Part shown: positions 18,749 through 26,735 of the stretch, in pieces | How positions within the stretch are numbered: position 1 is the first letter of the stretch | Layout: every line of letters starts with the position of its first letter | Assembly: GCA_016871895.1 (NCBI GenBank) | Contig: VHBO01000008.1 | Location: 1-64,000 of the forward strand | Reading direction: 5' to 3' | Length of the DNA stretch: 64,000 nt | Source of the DNA: Gemmatimonadota bacterium | GTDB lineage: Bacteria > Gemmatimonadota > Gemmatimonadetes > Gemmatimonadales > Gemmatimonadaceae | Notes under the pieces: model-generated | The model's database searches: none | What the model was told of the DNA's origin: nothing | The model's input: the letters and a program-made list of their open reading frames with translations, nothing else | Position numbers and translations under genes: made by a program

Positions 18749-19639
18749 ATGCGGCTGACGGCGTGGGGCGCGCGGCGGTGGGTGAAGTCCGCGCTCGAGG
18801 CGCCGACCTGCGATCTGATGGTGATTCGCCGGCGGATGGGGATCCGGCGCTGGTTGCCGAGCGTGTTGCCCGCGGGGCTCGAGGTGACGTCGACGACGAT
18901 GGGCGGGGTGCCGTGCGATTGGTTGACGCCGCGCGGTGCGCGGACCGACCGGGCGATCGTCTACTTCCACGGCGGCGGCTACATCGGCGGGTCGGCGCGC
19001 TCGATGCGGGCGCTCGCCGCCTGGGTGGCCGCCGCGGCGCGGACCCCCGTCTGCGCGGTGGAGTACCGGTTGGCGCCCGAGCACCCGTTCCCGGCGGCGT
19101 TCGACGATGCGATGGCGGTGTATGGCGCGGTGCTCGCGGACGGCATCGCCCCGGCGCGTCTCGGGTTGTTGGGCGATTCGGCGGGGGGCGGGCTCGCCGT
19201 CGCGGCAATGCTCGCGGCGCGGGACCGGGGGATCGCACTCCCCGCGGCCGCCGCGCTGATCAGTCCCTGGCTCGATCTCACGGCGGCGGGCGGATCGCGA
19301 GTGGCGAACGCCGCGAGCGACGACGTGCTCGCGCTACGGCACGGGGCGATCCTCGTGGCGGCGTACGCCGGCACGCACGACCCCGCGCATCCGTATCTCT
19401 CGCCCCTGCGCGGCGATCTGCGCGGTCTGCCACCGATGCTCGTCCAGGTGAGCACGAGTGAGATCCTGCTCGACGACGCGCTCGGCCTCGAGGTGCAGGG
19501 GCGCGCGGCCGGGGTCGAGGTGACCTGCGATCGGTGGGCGGGGCTCCCGCACGACTGGCAGGCGGCGGTGCCGTTCGCTCCCGAGGCGCGCACCGCGGTG
19601 CGCGCGCTCGGGGCCTTCCTCGACGCGCGGCTCGGCTAG
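18749..19639 (+). CDS. Alpha/beta hydrolase, HSL-type esterase
   Basis: The product is 296 residues. It has the H-G-G-G oxyanion-hole motif near residue 72, the nucleophile elbow G-D-S-A-G-G near 142-147, and a catalytic His in the C-terminal L-P-H-D-W segment. This is the hormone-sensitive-lipase family of esterases acting on short acyl esters. No signal peptide is present. A GTG at 18734 would add five residues, but a TATAGC hexamer touches it directly, so the ATG at 18749 is preferred. It is followed by a strong bidirectional hairpin. Confidence 0.9.
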   Translation: MRLTAWGARRWVKSALEAPTCDLMVIRRRMGIRRWLPSVLPAGLEVTSTTMGGVPCDWLTPRGARTDRAIVYFHGGGYIGGSARSMRALAAWVAAAARTPVCAVEYRLAPEHPFPAAFDDAMAVYGAVLADGIAPARLGLLGDSAGGGLAVAAMLAARDRGIALPAAAALISPWLDLTAAGGSRVANAASDDVLALRHGAILVAAYAGTHDPAHPYLSPLRGDLRGLPPMLVQVSTSEILLDDALGLEVQGRAAGVEVTCDRWAGLPHDWQAAVPFAPEARTAVRALGAFLDARLG

Positions 19640-19664
19640 CCGACGCGGGGGTCGCCGTGCGGGT

Positions 19665-19689
19665 CGACGCGCGGCGGAGCCGCGCGTCG
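19665..19689. terminator. Bidirectional terminator-like hairpin
   Basis: A perfect 11-bp stem (CGACGCGCGGC with GCCGCGCGTCG) with a GGA loop lies between the convergent esterase and isoaspartyl peptidase genes. It has no U-tract. Confidence 0.7.
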
Positions 19690-19718
19690 GTCAGCCGGCG
19701 ACGGTCAGCGCGTGATGC

Positions 19719-20771
19719 TCAGGGCCCGCGGCCGAAGAGATAGACGCACTTCTCAAGGCGCGCGCCGCGTGCGTCGCAGACCGCGAAGTCGGCGCCTTCG
19801 TAGAGCGACCCGCCCGCGTAGCGGCCGTCCTTCGTGACCGCGTAGAACTGGATGTCGAAGTTCGGCCGACCCCGGGCGTTCAGCAGGCGCGGCTCGGTCA
19901 TCGCGACGAGGCGCTCGAGGGTCTTGAGCACCGCGACCTCGGGCGCGAGCCCCTGTCGCAGGAATTCGACCGTGAGGAAGCCGCCGCAGATCTTGATGTT
20001 CGCCTCGCCGCGGCCGGTGGAGCCGGCGGCGCCGGCGGTGTTGTCGCAGTACTGCCCCGCGCCGACGATCGGGGAGTCGCCGATGCGCCCCGGGATCTTG
20101 TACGCCATCCCGCTCGTCGTGGTGACCGAGCTGATGTCCCCGGCGGCGTTGACGGCGTTCATGTTGATCGTGCCGTGTGTGGTGTTGATCCGCACATCGT
20201 CGTCGTGGTCGAGCCAGAAATCGTTCGGGTTGAGGCGCGCCTTCCAGCGGAGCCAATCCTGTCGTGACTTCTCGGTCAGGAGGTTCTGGGGGGTGAAGCC
20301 GAGGTCGAGCGCGAAGCGGCGGGCCCCTTCACCGACGAGGATCGTGTGGTCGGTGTAGTCCATCACTGCCTTGGCGACGAGGCTCGGCGTGGCGATGTCC
20401 TCGAGGCAGGCGACGGCGCCCGCCCGCTTGGTCGGGCCGTGCATACAGCTGGCGTCGAGTTGGACGACGCCGTCCGCGTTGGGGAGGCCACCGAGCCCGA
20501 CGGATTGGTCGTCTGGGTCCAGTTCCTGGATGTTCACCCCGGCGATGATCGCGTCGAGGGTGTCGGTCCCCGCGACGATCCGATCATAGGCGAGCTTCAC
20601 GCCGCGGAGGCCGTTGGCGGACGAGACGACCACGGGGCGGGTGGCGCCTGCGATGGGGGCAGGTCCCGCCGTGCCGATCGCGGTGAGGGCCGCATCGGCG
20701 TCGGCGGGGCGTGCGGCGATGGCGGCCGCGGCTGCGGCGGTGGAGGCGAGGAAGTCGCGACGGGAGGTCAT
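19719..20771 (-). CDS. Tat-exported isoaspartyl peptidase / L-asparaginase (Ntn hydrolase)
   Basis: The 350 residues begin with a twin-arginine signal (S-R-R-D-F-L-A plus an Ala-rich hydrophobic stretch). The family is glycosylasparaginase/isoaspartyl aminopeptidase, in which the precursor cuts itself to expose a Thr nucleophile. The conserved region H-G-T-I-x-M-N-A, T-T-T-S-G-M and G-R-I-G-D-S-P is intact. Thr in H-G-T is the expected cleavage-site nucleophile. The ATG at 20771 was chosen for the Tat signal; upstream codons are repeats. A heptamer array begins a few bases before the start codon and would form the whole leader. No ribosome binding site is evident. Confidence 0.92.
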   Translation of the reverse strand: MTSRRDFLASTAAAAAAIAARPADADAALTAIGTAGPAPIAGATRPVVVSSANGLRGVKLAYDRIVAGTDTLDAIIAGVNIQELDPDDQSVGLGGLPNADGVVQLDASCMHGPTKRAGAVACLEDIATPSLVAKAVMDYTDHTILVGEGARRFALDLGFTPQNLLTEKSRQDWLRWKARLNPNDFWLDHDDDVRINTTHGTINMNAVNAAGDISSVTTTSGMAYKIPGRIGDSPIVGAGQYCDNTAGAAGSTGRGEANIKICGGFLTVEFLRQGLAPEVAVLKTLERLVAMTEPRLLNARGRPNFDIQFYAVTKDGRYAGGSLYEGADFAVCDARGARLEKCVYLFGRGP

Positions 20772-20776
20772 GAGGA

Positions 20777-20839
20777 GGTGTGAGGGGTTAGGGAGCAGGG
20801 ACCAGGTGTCAGGGATCAGGGAGCAGGAGTCAGGGATCC
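20777..20839. repeat. Heptamer array 1 (nine units, NCAGGGA-like)
   Basis: Nine consecutive 7-base units lie in perfect phase with no interruption. Most match GGGANCA (rotated NCAGGGA). It starts 5 bases upstream of the isoaspartyl peptidase ATG, so it occupies that gene's 5' leader. Confidence 0.85.
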
Positions 20840-20877
20840 CGGGGCAGTGCAATCGGTGCGTGGGCGGAATCCGTCGG

Positions 20878-20910
20878 CCGGACCTGCCGTATTCTGGTGC
20901 GGCAGGCCGG
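20878..20910. terminator. Hairpin in the divergent gap
   Basis: The stem pairs CCGG plus CCTGCCG with CGGCAGG plus CCGG, with one bulged A and a 10-base loop. It sits between heptamer arrays 1 and 2. A terminator in a divergent gap is unexpected; it may be part of the repeat-rich insulator or regulatory region. Confidence 0.45.
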
Positions 20911-20929
20911 AACCTCGTAACCTCCCCCT

Positions 20930-20980
20930 TCAGGTGTCAGGTCACAGGTCACAGGTGTCTGAGACCTGACACCTGACCCC
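20930..20980. repeat. Heptamer array 2 (NCAGGTN-like, inverted)
   Basis: Four units of AGGTNNC are followed in the same 7-base phase by three units in reverse complement. The outer arms, TCAGGTGTCAGGTC at 20930-20943 and its exact complement at 20963-20976, form a 14-bp stem. It lies 27 bases before the ATG of the next plus-strand gene. Confidence 0.85.
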
Positions 20981-21007
20981 CGGCCCCTGCCCTTCCTCCC
21001 CTCCCCA

Positions 21008-21379
21008 ATGCCCCCCACGAAGCTCGACTCCGCCGGGATGATGAAGCTGAAGACGCTCGGCGAGGCGGCGTTGACGCTCCAGAAGATCCACGCCCTCGTC
21101 GAGCGGATGGCGGTCGAGGTGAAGGCGCAGCGGCCAGTGGGGGTGATGCCGCAGCAGATCAAGCGGGTGGCGACGCCGTTGCAGGGGCAGCTGAAGGGGC
21201 AGTTCAGTCTCATCGCGGACCAGGTGGCGCAGCTCATCCTCATCGCGGGGCGCGGGGGGAACGAGCAGGTGCGGCTGCGCTCGCTCCGGGAATTGACCGC
21301 GCAGCTCCGCACGATGGTGGAGCTCTCGGAGGCGAAGGTGCGCGATCAGCACACGGTCCCGATCGAACCCGCGGGGTAA
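21008..21379 (+). CDS. Small helical cytoplasmic protein of unknown function
   Basis: The product is 123 residues, with no signal peptide, cysteine or membrane segment. The sequence is amphipathic and predicted almost entirely helical, with heptad-like spacing of Leu/Val/Met from about residue 10 to 60 and again from 80 to 112. It ends in a short polar tail. It resembles small conserved hypothetical proteins rather than any named family. The codon use matches neighbouring genes, and the opposite strand offers only a weak alternative. It precedes the oxidase operon but has its own upstream region; the ctaC promoter lies after it. Confidence 0.65.
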   Translation: MPPTKLDSAGMMKLKTLGEAALTLQKIHALVERMAVEVKAQRPVGVMPQQIKRVATPLQGQLKGQFSLIADQVAQLILIAGRGGNEQVRLRSLRELTAQLRTMVELSEAKVRDQHTVPIEPAG

Positions 21380-21404
21380 CCGACGGTTCGGGGCCGCTGA
21401 TGCG

Positions 21405-21434
21405 TTGACCCCGACGGAACCACCGGGGTACCTT
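21405..21434 (+). promoter_or_regulatory. Promoter of the cytochrome oxidase operon
   Basis: TTGACC (21405-21410), an 18-base spacer and TACCTT (21429-21434) lie about 75 bases upstream of the ctaC ATG. Confidence 0.6.
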
Positions 21435-21509
21435 TCGGTATCTCCCGTCCGGGAGACGACAGAGGTTGCCGCGGCTCGGACGCGGCGTTCCCCCCAGCCT
21501 TCCCGATCG

Positions 21510-22772
21510 ATGCTGAAGCTGCGCCTCCGCCAGGCGGCTCCCGTCGCACTCGTGGCGATGCTCCTCCTCACGCTCTCCGCGTGCGGCCTCACGGAGTATC
21601 CCAACACCACCTTCCACCACAACACCGAGTTCAACAGCGCGGTCGACGCGCTGTTCGACCGCCTCGTCTTCTGGGGCACGATCGTCTTCGTGGTGGTCGA
21701 GGTGGCCCTCGTGGTCACCATCATCAAGTTCCGCAAGCGGCCGGGTGGTCCCGCGGCGAAGCCGATCCACGGCAACGCGGCGCTCGAAATCACGTGGACC
21801 GTCATCCCGGCGCTGATCCTCGTCCTGATCGCGATCCCGACGGTCAAGACGATTTTCGAGACGCAGGCCGAGGCCCCGGCGGGCGCCATCAAGGTCGAGG
21901 TGATCGGCCATCAGTGGTGGTGGGAGTTCCGCTATCCGGAGCTCGGGGTCGTCACGGCGAACGAGCTCTATCTCCCGGTGGGACGGACGGCGGCCTTCGA
22001 GCTCAAGACGAAGGATGTGCTGCACTCCTTCTGGATCCCGCAGATGGGTGGCAAGCGGGACCTGATCACGAACAAGACGAACCATCTCTGGTTCACGCCC
22101 TCGGCGGATCTGCCGTCGTCGGCCTGGAACGGCTTCTGCGCCGAGTACTGCGGCTCGAGCCACGCGAACATGAAGTTCCGGCTCTACACGGTGCAGCCCG
22201 ACGAGTTCGAATCGTGGGCGCGCCATCAAGCGTCGCCGGCCGTCTTCTCCGCGACGCCGGCGCCGGCGACCCCGGTCATCCCGGCCGCGCAGGTGACGGT
22301 CGCCGACAGCGCGGCGTCCGTCGCCGCGCCGACCGCCGGCTACGCCTTCCCGAAGGACCGGCTCGAGGCGGAGTTCCCGCACGTGATCCCGCAGACGCCG
22401 ATCCCGGCGGGGATCACCTTCGACGACGCCCTGTTGGCGGGCGGCGACCCGGTGAAGGGCGCGACCGAGGGGTTCCTGCTGGGGGGGTGCATCGGCTGTC
22501 ACGCGATCAGCGGCGTCCCCGGGGCGGTCTCGGAGATCGGCCCGAACCTGACGCATCTCGCCTCGCGGCACACGATCGCCGGCGGGCTCTACCGGAACGA
22601 CGCGCCGACGCTCGCGCGCTGGATCAAGAACGCGCGGCACCTGAAGCCCGGGTCGATCATGAACACGATCGGCAAGGGCGAGTACGACCCGATCCTCAAG
22701 ACCACCAACACGATGGGACTGGATGACCGGCAGATCGCCGACGTCGTCGCCTATCTGATGGCCCTCAAGTAA
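21510..22772 (+). CDS. ctaC: Cytochrome c oxidase subunit II fused to cytochrome c (caa3 type)
   Basis: This 420-residue lipoprotein (lipobox L-S-A-C, Cys25) has two membrane helices (about 50-72 and 92-112). A cupredoxin domain follows, carrying the binuclear CuA ligands Cys210, Cys214, His218 and Met221. After an Ala/Pro linker, a class I cytochrome c domain carries C-I-G-C-H (Cys327, Cys330, His331). The fused haem domain marks a caa3-type oxidase that takes electrons from soluble or membrane-bound cytochrome c. It is the first gene of the operon, 12 bases before ctaD. Confidence 0.95.
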   Translation: MLKLRLRQAAPVALVAMLLLTLSACGLTEYPNTTFHHNTEFNSAVDALFDRLVFWGTIVFVVVEVALVVTIIKFRKRPGGPAAKPIHGNAALEITWTVIPALILVLIAIPTVKTIFETQAEAPAGAIKVEVIGHQWWWEFRYPELGVVTANELYLPVGRTAAFELKTKDVLHSFWIPQMGGKRDLITNKTNHLWFTPSADLPSSAWNGFCAEYCGSSHANMKFRLYTVQPDEFESWARHQASPAVFSATPAPATPVIPAAQVTVADSAASVAAPTAGYAFPKDRLEAEFPHVIPQTPIPAGITFDDALLAGGDPVKGATEGFLLGGCIGCHAISGVPGAVSEIGPNLTHLASRHTIAGGLYRNDAPTLARWIKNARHLKPGSIMNTIGKGEYDPILKTTNTMGLDDRQIADVVAYLMALK

Positions 22773-22784
22773 GGGACGACCGCC

Positions 22785-24701
22785 ATGGCCACCCTCGCCA
22801 CCCCCACGCCGGCGGCTGTCGCCGGCTCCGATGCGAAGTCCGGGCTCTGGAGCTGGCTCGCGACCACCGACCACAAGCGGATCGGGACCCTCTACCTCTG
22901 GACGGCGCTCGCGTTCTTCCTGATCGGCGGGCTCGAGGCCGTGATGATCCGGACGCAGCTGGCGCGCCCGAACATGGGGTTCGTCTCCGCGGAGACGTAT
23001 AACCAGCTCTTCACGATGCACGGCACGACGATGGTGTTCCTCGCCGTGATGCCGCTCTCGGCCGCGTTCTTCAACTTCCTGATCCCGCTCCAGATCGGCG
23101 CGCGCGACGTCGCCTTCCCGCGGCTCAATGCGTTCTCGTACTGGGTGTACCTGTTCGGCGGCATCCTGATCACGCTGCCGATCCTCTTCCAGGCCGCGCC
23201 GGACGGCGGCTGGTTCGGGTATGCGCCGCTGAGCACGCCGGCGTACTCGGGTGTGGCACCGGGCTCGAGCGAGCTCAAGATGAACATGGACTTCTGGGTC
23301 GCCGGCCTGCAGGTGCTCGGCGTCTCCTCGCTCGCGGCCGCGTTCAACTTCATCACGACGATCATCAACATGCGCGCGCCGGGGATGACCCTGATGCGCA
23401 TGCCGATGTTCACCTGGATGTCGTTCGTCGTGCAGTTCCTGCTGATTCTGGCCTTCCCGCCGATCACGGTGGCGCTCGTCTTCCTGATGATGGACCGCGT
23501 CTTCGGGACGACCTTCTACCAGGTGGCGGCGGGCGCGGACCCGCTCCTCTGGCAGCACCTCTTCTGGGTGTTCGGCCATCCCGAGGTGTACATCCTGATC
23601 CTCCCCGCCTTCGGCCTCGTGTCGGAGGTGCTCCCGACCTTCTCGAAGAAGCCGCTCTTCGGCTACAACGTGATGGTCTACTCGGGGATCATGATTGGGT
23701 TCCTCGGCTTCGGCGTCTGGGCCCACCATATGTTCTCGGTGGGGATGGGCGCGGTGGCGGATTCGATCTTCTCGCTGATGACGATGCTCATCGCCATCCC
23801 GACGGGCGTGAAGATCTTCAATTGGATCGCGACGATGTGGAGCGGCGAGATCCGCTTCACGGTGCCGATGAAGTTCGCGATCGCGCTCATCGCGATGTTC
23901 ACCATCGGCGGCATCTCGGGCGTGATGCACTCGTCGCCGCCGGCCGACCTGCAGCAGACCGACACGTACTTCGTGGTGGCGCACTTCCACTACGTGCTCT
24001 TCGGCGGCTCCATCATGGGGATCTTCGCCGGGATCTACTTCTACTACCCGAAGATCACCGGGCGCTTCCTCGACGAGCGGCTCGGGAACGCGCACTTCTG
24101 GCTGAACTTCATCGGGATGAACCTGACCTTCTTCCCGATGCACTTCAGCGGCCTCCTCGGGATGCCGCGCCGCATCTACACGTATGACGCGGGCCAGGGC
24201 TGGGACCTCTTCAACCTGCTGGCGACGTACGGCACCTACCTGCTCGTCGTCGCGACCGCGGTCTTCGTCTGGAACTTCGTCCGCAGCCGCACGCGCGGTG
24301 CCGTCGCGGGCGGCGATCCGTGGCACGCGGCGACGCTCGAGTGGTCGATCCCCTCGCCGCCGCCGGAGTACAACTTCGCGAAGATCCCGACCATCGGCTC
24401 GCGCTATCCGCTCTGGGACCTGAAGGAGCCGACGTGGAACGCAGATCCGTCCGGTCACGCGGTCCCGAGCGATCCGTCCGACCTGCAGGAGGAGACGGCG
24501 AGCCATACGGCCAAGGCGCTCGGCATCCCGATGCCGTACCCCACCGCGAAGCCGCTCTTCACCGCGATCGGGCTGGTCGTGATGTTCGGCGGGCTGCTCC
24601 TCTTCCGTGACCATCACGCCGTCGGCCTCGCCATCCTGCTCACCGGCGCCGCCATGCTCATCGGCGGGCTCTACGCCTGGCTGACCTCCCCCCTCGAGTA
24701 A
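22785..24701 (+). CDS. ctaD: Cytochrome c oxidase subunit I
   Basis: The catalytic haem-copper subunit is 638 residues. Landmark segments are present: T-T-D-H-K-R-I-G-T-L-Y near the N-terminus, M-H-G-T-T-M-V-F with a haem a ligand, H-P-E-V-Y-I-L-I-L-P with the CuB His-Tyr region, and A-H-H-M-F. The H-x-H-Y-V-L segment with haem ligands also appears. It has the usual 12 helices plus a C-terminal extension of about 60 residues (from about residue 580) that adds two further hydrophobic segments after a cytoplasmic loop. It lies between ctaC and ctaE. Confidence 0.96.
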   Translation: MATLATPTPAAVAGSDAKSGLWSWLATTDHKRIGTLYLWTALAFFLIGGLEAVMIRTQLARPNMGFVSAETYNQLFTMHGTTMVFLAVMPLSAAFFNFLIPLQIGARDVAFPRLNAFSYWVYLFGGILITLPILFQAAPDGGWFGYAPLSTPAYSGVAPGSSELKMNMDFWVAGLQVLGVSSLAAAFNFITTIINMRAPGMTLMRMPMFTWMSFVVQFLLILAFPPITVALVFLMMDRVFGTTFYQVAAGADPLLWQHLFWVFGHPEVYILILPAFGLVSEVLPTFSKKPLFGYNVMVYSGIMIGFLGFGVWAHHMFSVGMGAVADSIFSLMTMLIAIPTGVKIFNWIATMWSGEIRFTVPMKFAIALIAMFTIGGISGVMHSSPPADLQQTDTYFVVAHFHYVLFGGSIMGIFAGIYFYYPKITGRFLDERLGNAHFWLNFIGMNLTFFPMHFSGLLGMPRRIYTYDAGQGWDLFNLLATYGTYLLVVATAVFVWNFVRSRTRGAVAGGDPWHAATLEWSIPSPPPEYNFAKIPTIGSRYPLWDLKEPTWNADPSGHAVPSDPSDLQEETASHTAKALGIPMPYPTAKPLFTAIGLVVMFGGLLLFRDHHAVGLAILLTGAAMLIGGLYAWLTSPLE

Positions 24702-24714
24702 TCGGAGACCGATC

Positions 24715-25422
24715 GTGGCTTCCCACGCTGCCGCCGCATCCCACGGGGCCGTCGCCGGGCACGACGACGGCCACGTGCATCACCATCACACGACCACGGG
24801 GCTCGACCACCGGAAGATCGCCATCTGGGCGTTCATCGGGTCGGAGTGCATGCTCTTCGCCTCCCTCATCTCGACCTACCTGATCTACAAGGGGAAGTCG
24901 CTCGTGGGGCCCTTCCCGCACACCGAGTACGTCGATGCCGCAGGGAAGGTGTTCAAGCCGATCCTCGACATCCCGGTGACCTCGGCCTCGACCTTCGTCC
25001 TGCTGATGTCGTCGCTCGCGATGGTGCTCGCCCTTCAGGCGGTGCAGCTCAAGGGGCAGCCGCTGCCGGCCGGTGCGGGGTGGTGGACCCGCGCCCAGCG
25101 CTCGTCTCAGCTCTGGCTGGGCGTCACGGCGCTCCTCGGCGCGATGTTCCTCGGCTTCCAGGCCTATGAGTTCACCTCGTTCGTGCGCGAGGGGCTCACC
25201 CTCAAGACGAACCTCTTTGGGTCCACCTTCTTCACGCTCACCGGCTTCCACGGTGCGCACGTGACGGTGGGCGTCCTCTGGCTGATGTCGCTGCTGTGGA
25301 TCGACCGCACTCGCGGCCTCACCCCGAAGGACGAGCTGGTCGTCGACATCTGCGCCCTCTACTGGCACTTCGTCGACGTGGTCTGGATCGCGATCTTCAC
25401 GCTCATCTACCTCATCCAGTAG
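24715..25422 (+). CDS. ctaE: Cytochrome c oxidase subunit III
   Basis: This 235-residue membrane subunit has about five hydrophobic helices, the shorter bacterial form. The conserved G-S-E-C-M-L-F-A, T-G-F-H-G-A-H-V and Y-W-H-F-V-D-V-V-W segments are all present. The N-terminal 35 residues are unusually His-rich, including a run of four His. The GTG start has GGAG 7 bases upstream, one of the clearer Shine-Dalgarno sites in the window. It is 13 bases after ctaD. Confidence 0.94.
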   Translation: MASHAAAASHGAVAGHDDGHVHHHHTTTGLDHRKIAIWAFIGSECMLFASLISTYLIYKGKSLVGPFPHTEYVDAAGKVFKPILDIPVTSASTFVLLMSSLAMVLALQAVQLKGQPLPAGAGWWTRAQRSSQLWLGVTALLGAMFLGFQAYEFTSFVREGLTLKTNLFGSTFFTLTGFHGAHVTVGVLWLMSLLWIDRTRGLTPKDELVVDICALYWHFVDVVWIAIFTLIYLIQ

Positions 25423-25435
25423 CGCGAGGCCCCCA

Positions 25436-25753
25436 ATGTCCCACGATTCCGAGCCCGCCGAGCACGCGCACGCGCACCCGACCGGCGCGACCTACTTGAA
25501 GGTGGCCGCGATCCTGACGCTCATCACCGTCATCGAGGTGTGGGCGTACTACATCCCGGCCCTCGTGAGCTCGCCGCTCTTCAATCCCTCGCTGCTGATC
25601 ATGAGCGCGGCGAAGTTCGCGATCGTCGTGCTCTTCTACATGCATCTCAAGTACGACCACAAGCTCTTCAAGGCGCTCTTCACGGGGCCGCTGATCGTCG
25701 CCACGGGGACGATCTTCGCGCTCCTCTTCCTCTTCGCGAAGATCAGCCTCTAG
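25436..25753 (+). CDS. ctaF: Cytochrome c oxidase subunit IV (bacterial small subunit)
   Basis: The 105 residues contain three predicted membrane helices (about 25-44, 52-70 and 78-98) and the pattern Y-M-H-L-K-Y-D-H near residue 72, typical of the prokaryotic COX4 family. The N-terminus again carries several His and Glu residues. It is the last gene of the oxidase operon and is followed by a 17-bp hairpin. Confidence 0.9.
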   Translation: MSHDSEPAEHAHAHPTGATYLKVAAILTLITVIEVWAYYIPALVSSPLFNPSLLIMSAAKFAIVVLFYMHLKYDHKLFKALFTGPLIVATGTIFALLFLFAKISL

Positions 25754-25782
25754 CGCGTCACACCGCCGATTCGCCGGCGGGA

Positions 25783-25819
25783 CGGTGGGGGGTTCGGCCG
25801 ACGGCCGGACCCCCCACCG
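25783..25819 (+). terminator. Terminator of the oxidase operon
   Basis: A 17-bp stem with a single G-U wobble and a 3-base loop (GAC). It is the strongest hairpin in the window. It ends 6 bases before the -10 element of ctaG and has no U-tract. Confidence 0.8.
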
Positions 25820-25825
25820 CGCATA

Positions 25826-25831
25826 TAGATT
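25826..25831 (+). promoter_or_regulatory. -10-like hexamer TAGATT, predicted leaderless ctaG start
   Basis: The hexamer ends 6 bases before the ATG at 25838. Confidence 0.5.
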
Positions 25832-25837
25832 GCGACC

Positions 25838-26671
25838 ATGCGCCTCGCGCTCTTCCTGCATCCCCGCGTCGACCTGGCCCAGGGGGGCTTCACCGTCCAC
25901 TGGAGCACCGTCATCGGGCTCCTCGCGTTGTGGGCGGTGTATCAGTGGCGGGTGGCGGTGCATCGCCGCCGCGATGGGCTGCGGCTCCCGGCGGGGCGGC
26001 AGGCGAGTCTCGCGGTGGGGCTGCTCGCGATGTTCCTGACCCTCAACGGGCCGATCCACGACATCAGCGACTATTATCTGTTCACCGGGCATATGGTGCA
26101 GCACCTCGTGCTGACCTTCGTGACACCCCCGCTCCTGCTGCTCGGGGTGCCCGGGTGGATGTTGCGGCCGGCGCTTGCGCATCCTGGCGTCGCGGCCGTC
26201 GCCCGTTGGGTGACGGTCCCACGGACTGCGTTCGCCCTGTTCAATCTCGTGCTCGCCGTCTGGCACCTCCCGCCGCTCTACAACAGCGCGATGTTCTATC
26301 ACCCGGTGCACATCACGCAGCATCTGATGTTCCTGGTGACGGCGGTGATCGTCTGGTGGCCGCTCTTGAGTCCGTTGCCAGAACTGCCGCGGTTGAGCTA
26401 TCCCGGGCAGATGCTCTACAGCTTTTTGATGACGCTCCCGATGACGATCGTTTCGATCTTCATCGTGTACGCTGACCACGTCCTCTACCCGGCCTACGCG
26501 AGCGCGCCGCGGCTCTGGGGGCTCTCGCCCCTCGCGGACCAGCGGCTCGGCGGGTTGATCATGTGGATCCCCGGGGGCCTCTTCTTCTACGGATTGGCGT
26601 CGGTCATCTTCTTCAGATGGTCCACCTCCCAGCGCGATGATCGGGCGGGCGCCCAAGTGCATGCGGGCTGA
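25838..26671 (+). CDS. ctaG: Cytochrome c oxidase assembly protein CtaG (caa3 type)
   Basis: This 277-residue integral membrane protein has about seven helices. It carries the family patterns L-N-G-P-I-H-D near residue 70, H-M-V-Q-H-L-V-L-T near 85, and I-T-Q-H-L-M-F. The His residues are thought to help deliver copper to the oxidase. It directly follows ctaCDEF but is separated by a strong hairpin and has its own -10 hexamer, so it is probably expressed independently. Confidence 0.92.
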   Translation: MRLALFLHPRVDLAQGGFTVHWSTVIGLLALWAVYQWRVAVHRRRDGLRLPAGRQASLAVGLLAMFLTLNGPIHDISDYYLFTGHMVQHLVLTFVTPPLLLLGVPGWMLRPALAHPGVAAVARWVTVPRTAFALFNLVLAVWHLPPLYNSAMFYHPVHITQHLMFLVTAVIVWWPLLSPLPELPRLSYPGQMLYSFLMTLPMTIVSIFIVYADHVLYPAYASAPRLWGLSPLADQRLGGLIMWIPGGLFFYGLASVIFFRWSTSQRDDRAGAQVHAG

Positions 26672-26735
26672 GGTGCGGCGGGCGCGCGGCGCACGCGGCG
26701 TGTCACGTCGCGCGGGTGTCGCTCGTCCCGGAGGT

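Noticed and set aside
20777-20980. Heptamer arrays as a CRISPR array
   Set aside because: Units are 7 bases, contiguous and without spacers, and no cas genes are present. The Cas4-like protein at 3115 is an unlinked DUF2779 fusion.
21240-24617. 1125-residue minus-strand open frame opposite ctaC and ctaD
   Set aside because: Compositional shadow of the oxidase genes, Arg/His/Glu-rich with no recognisable domain.
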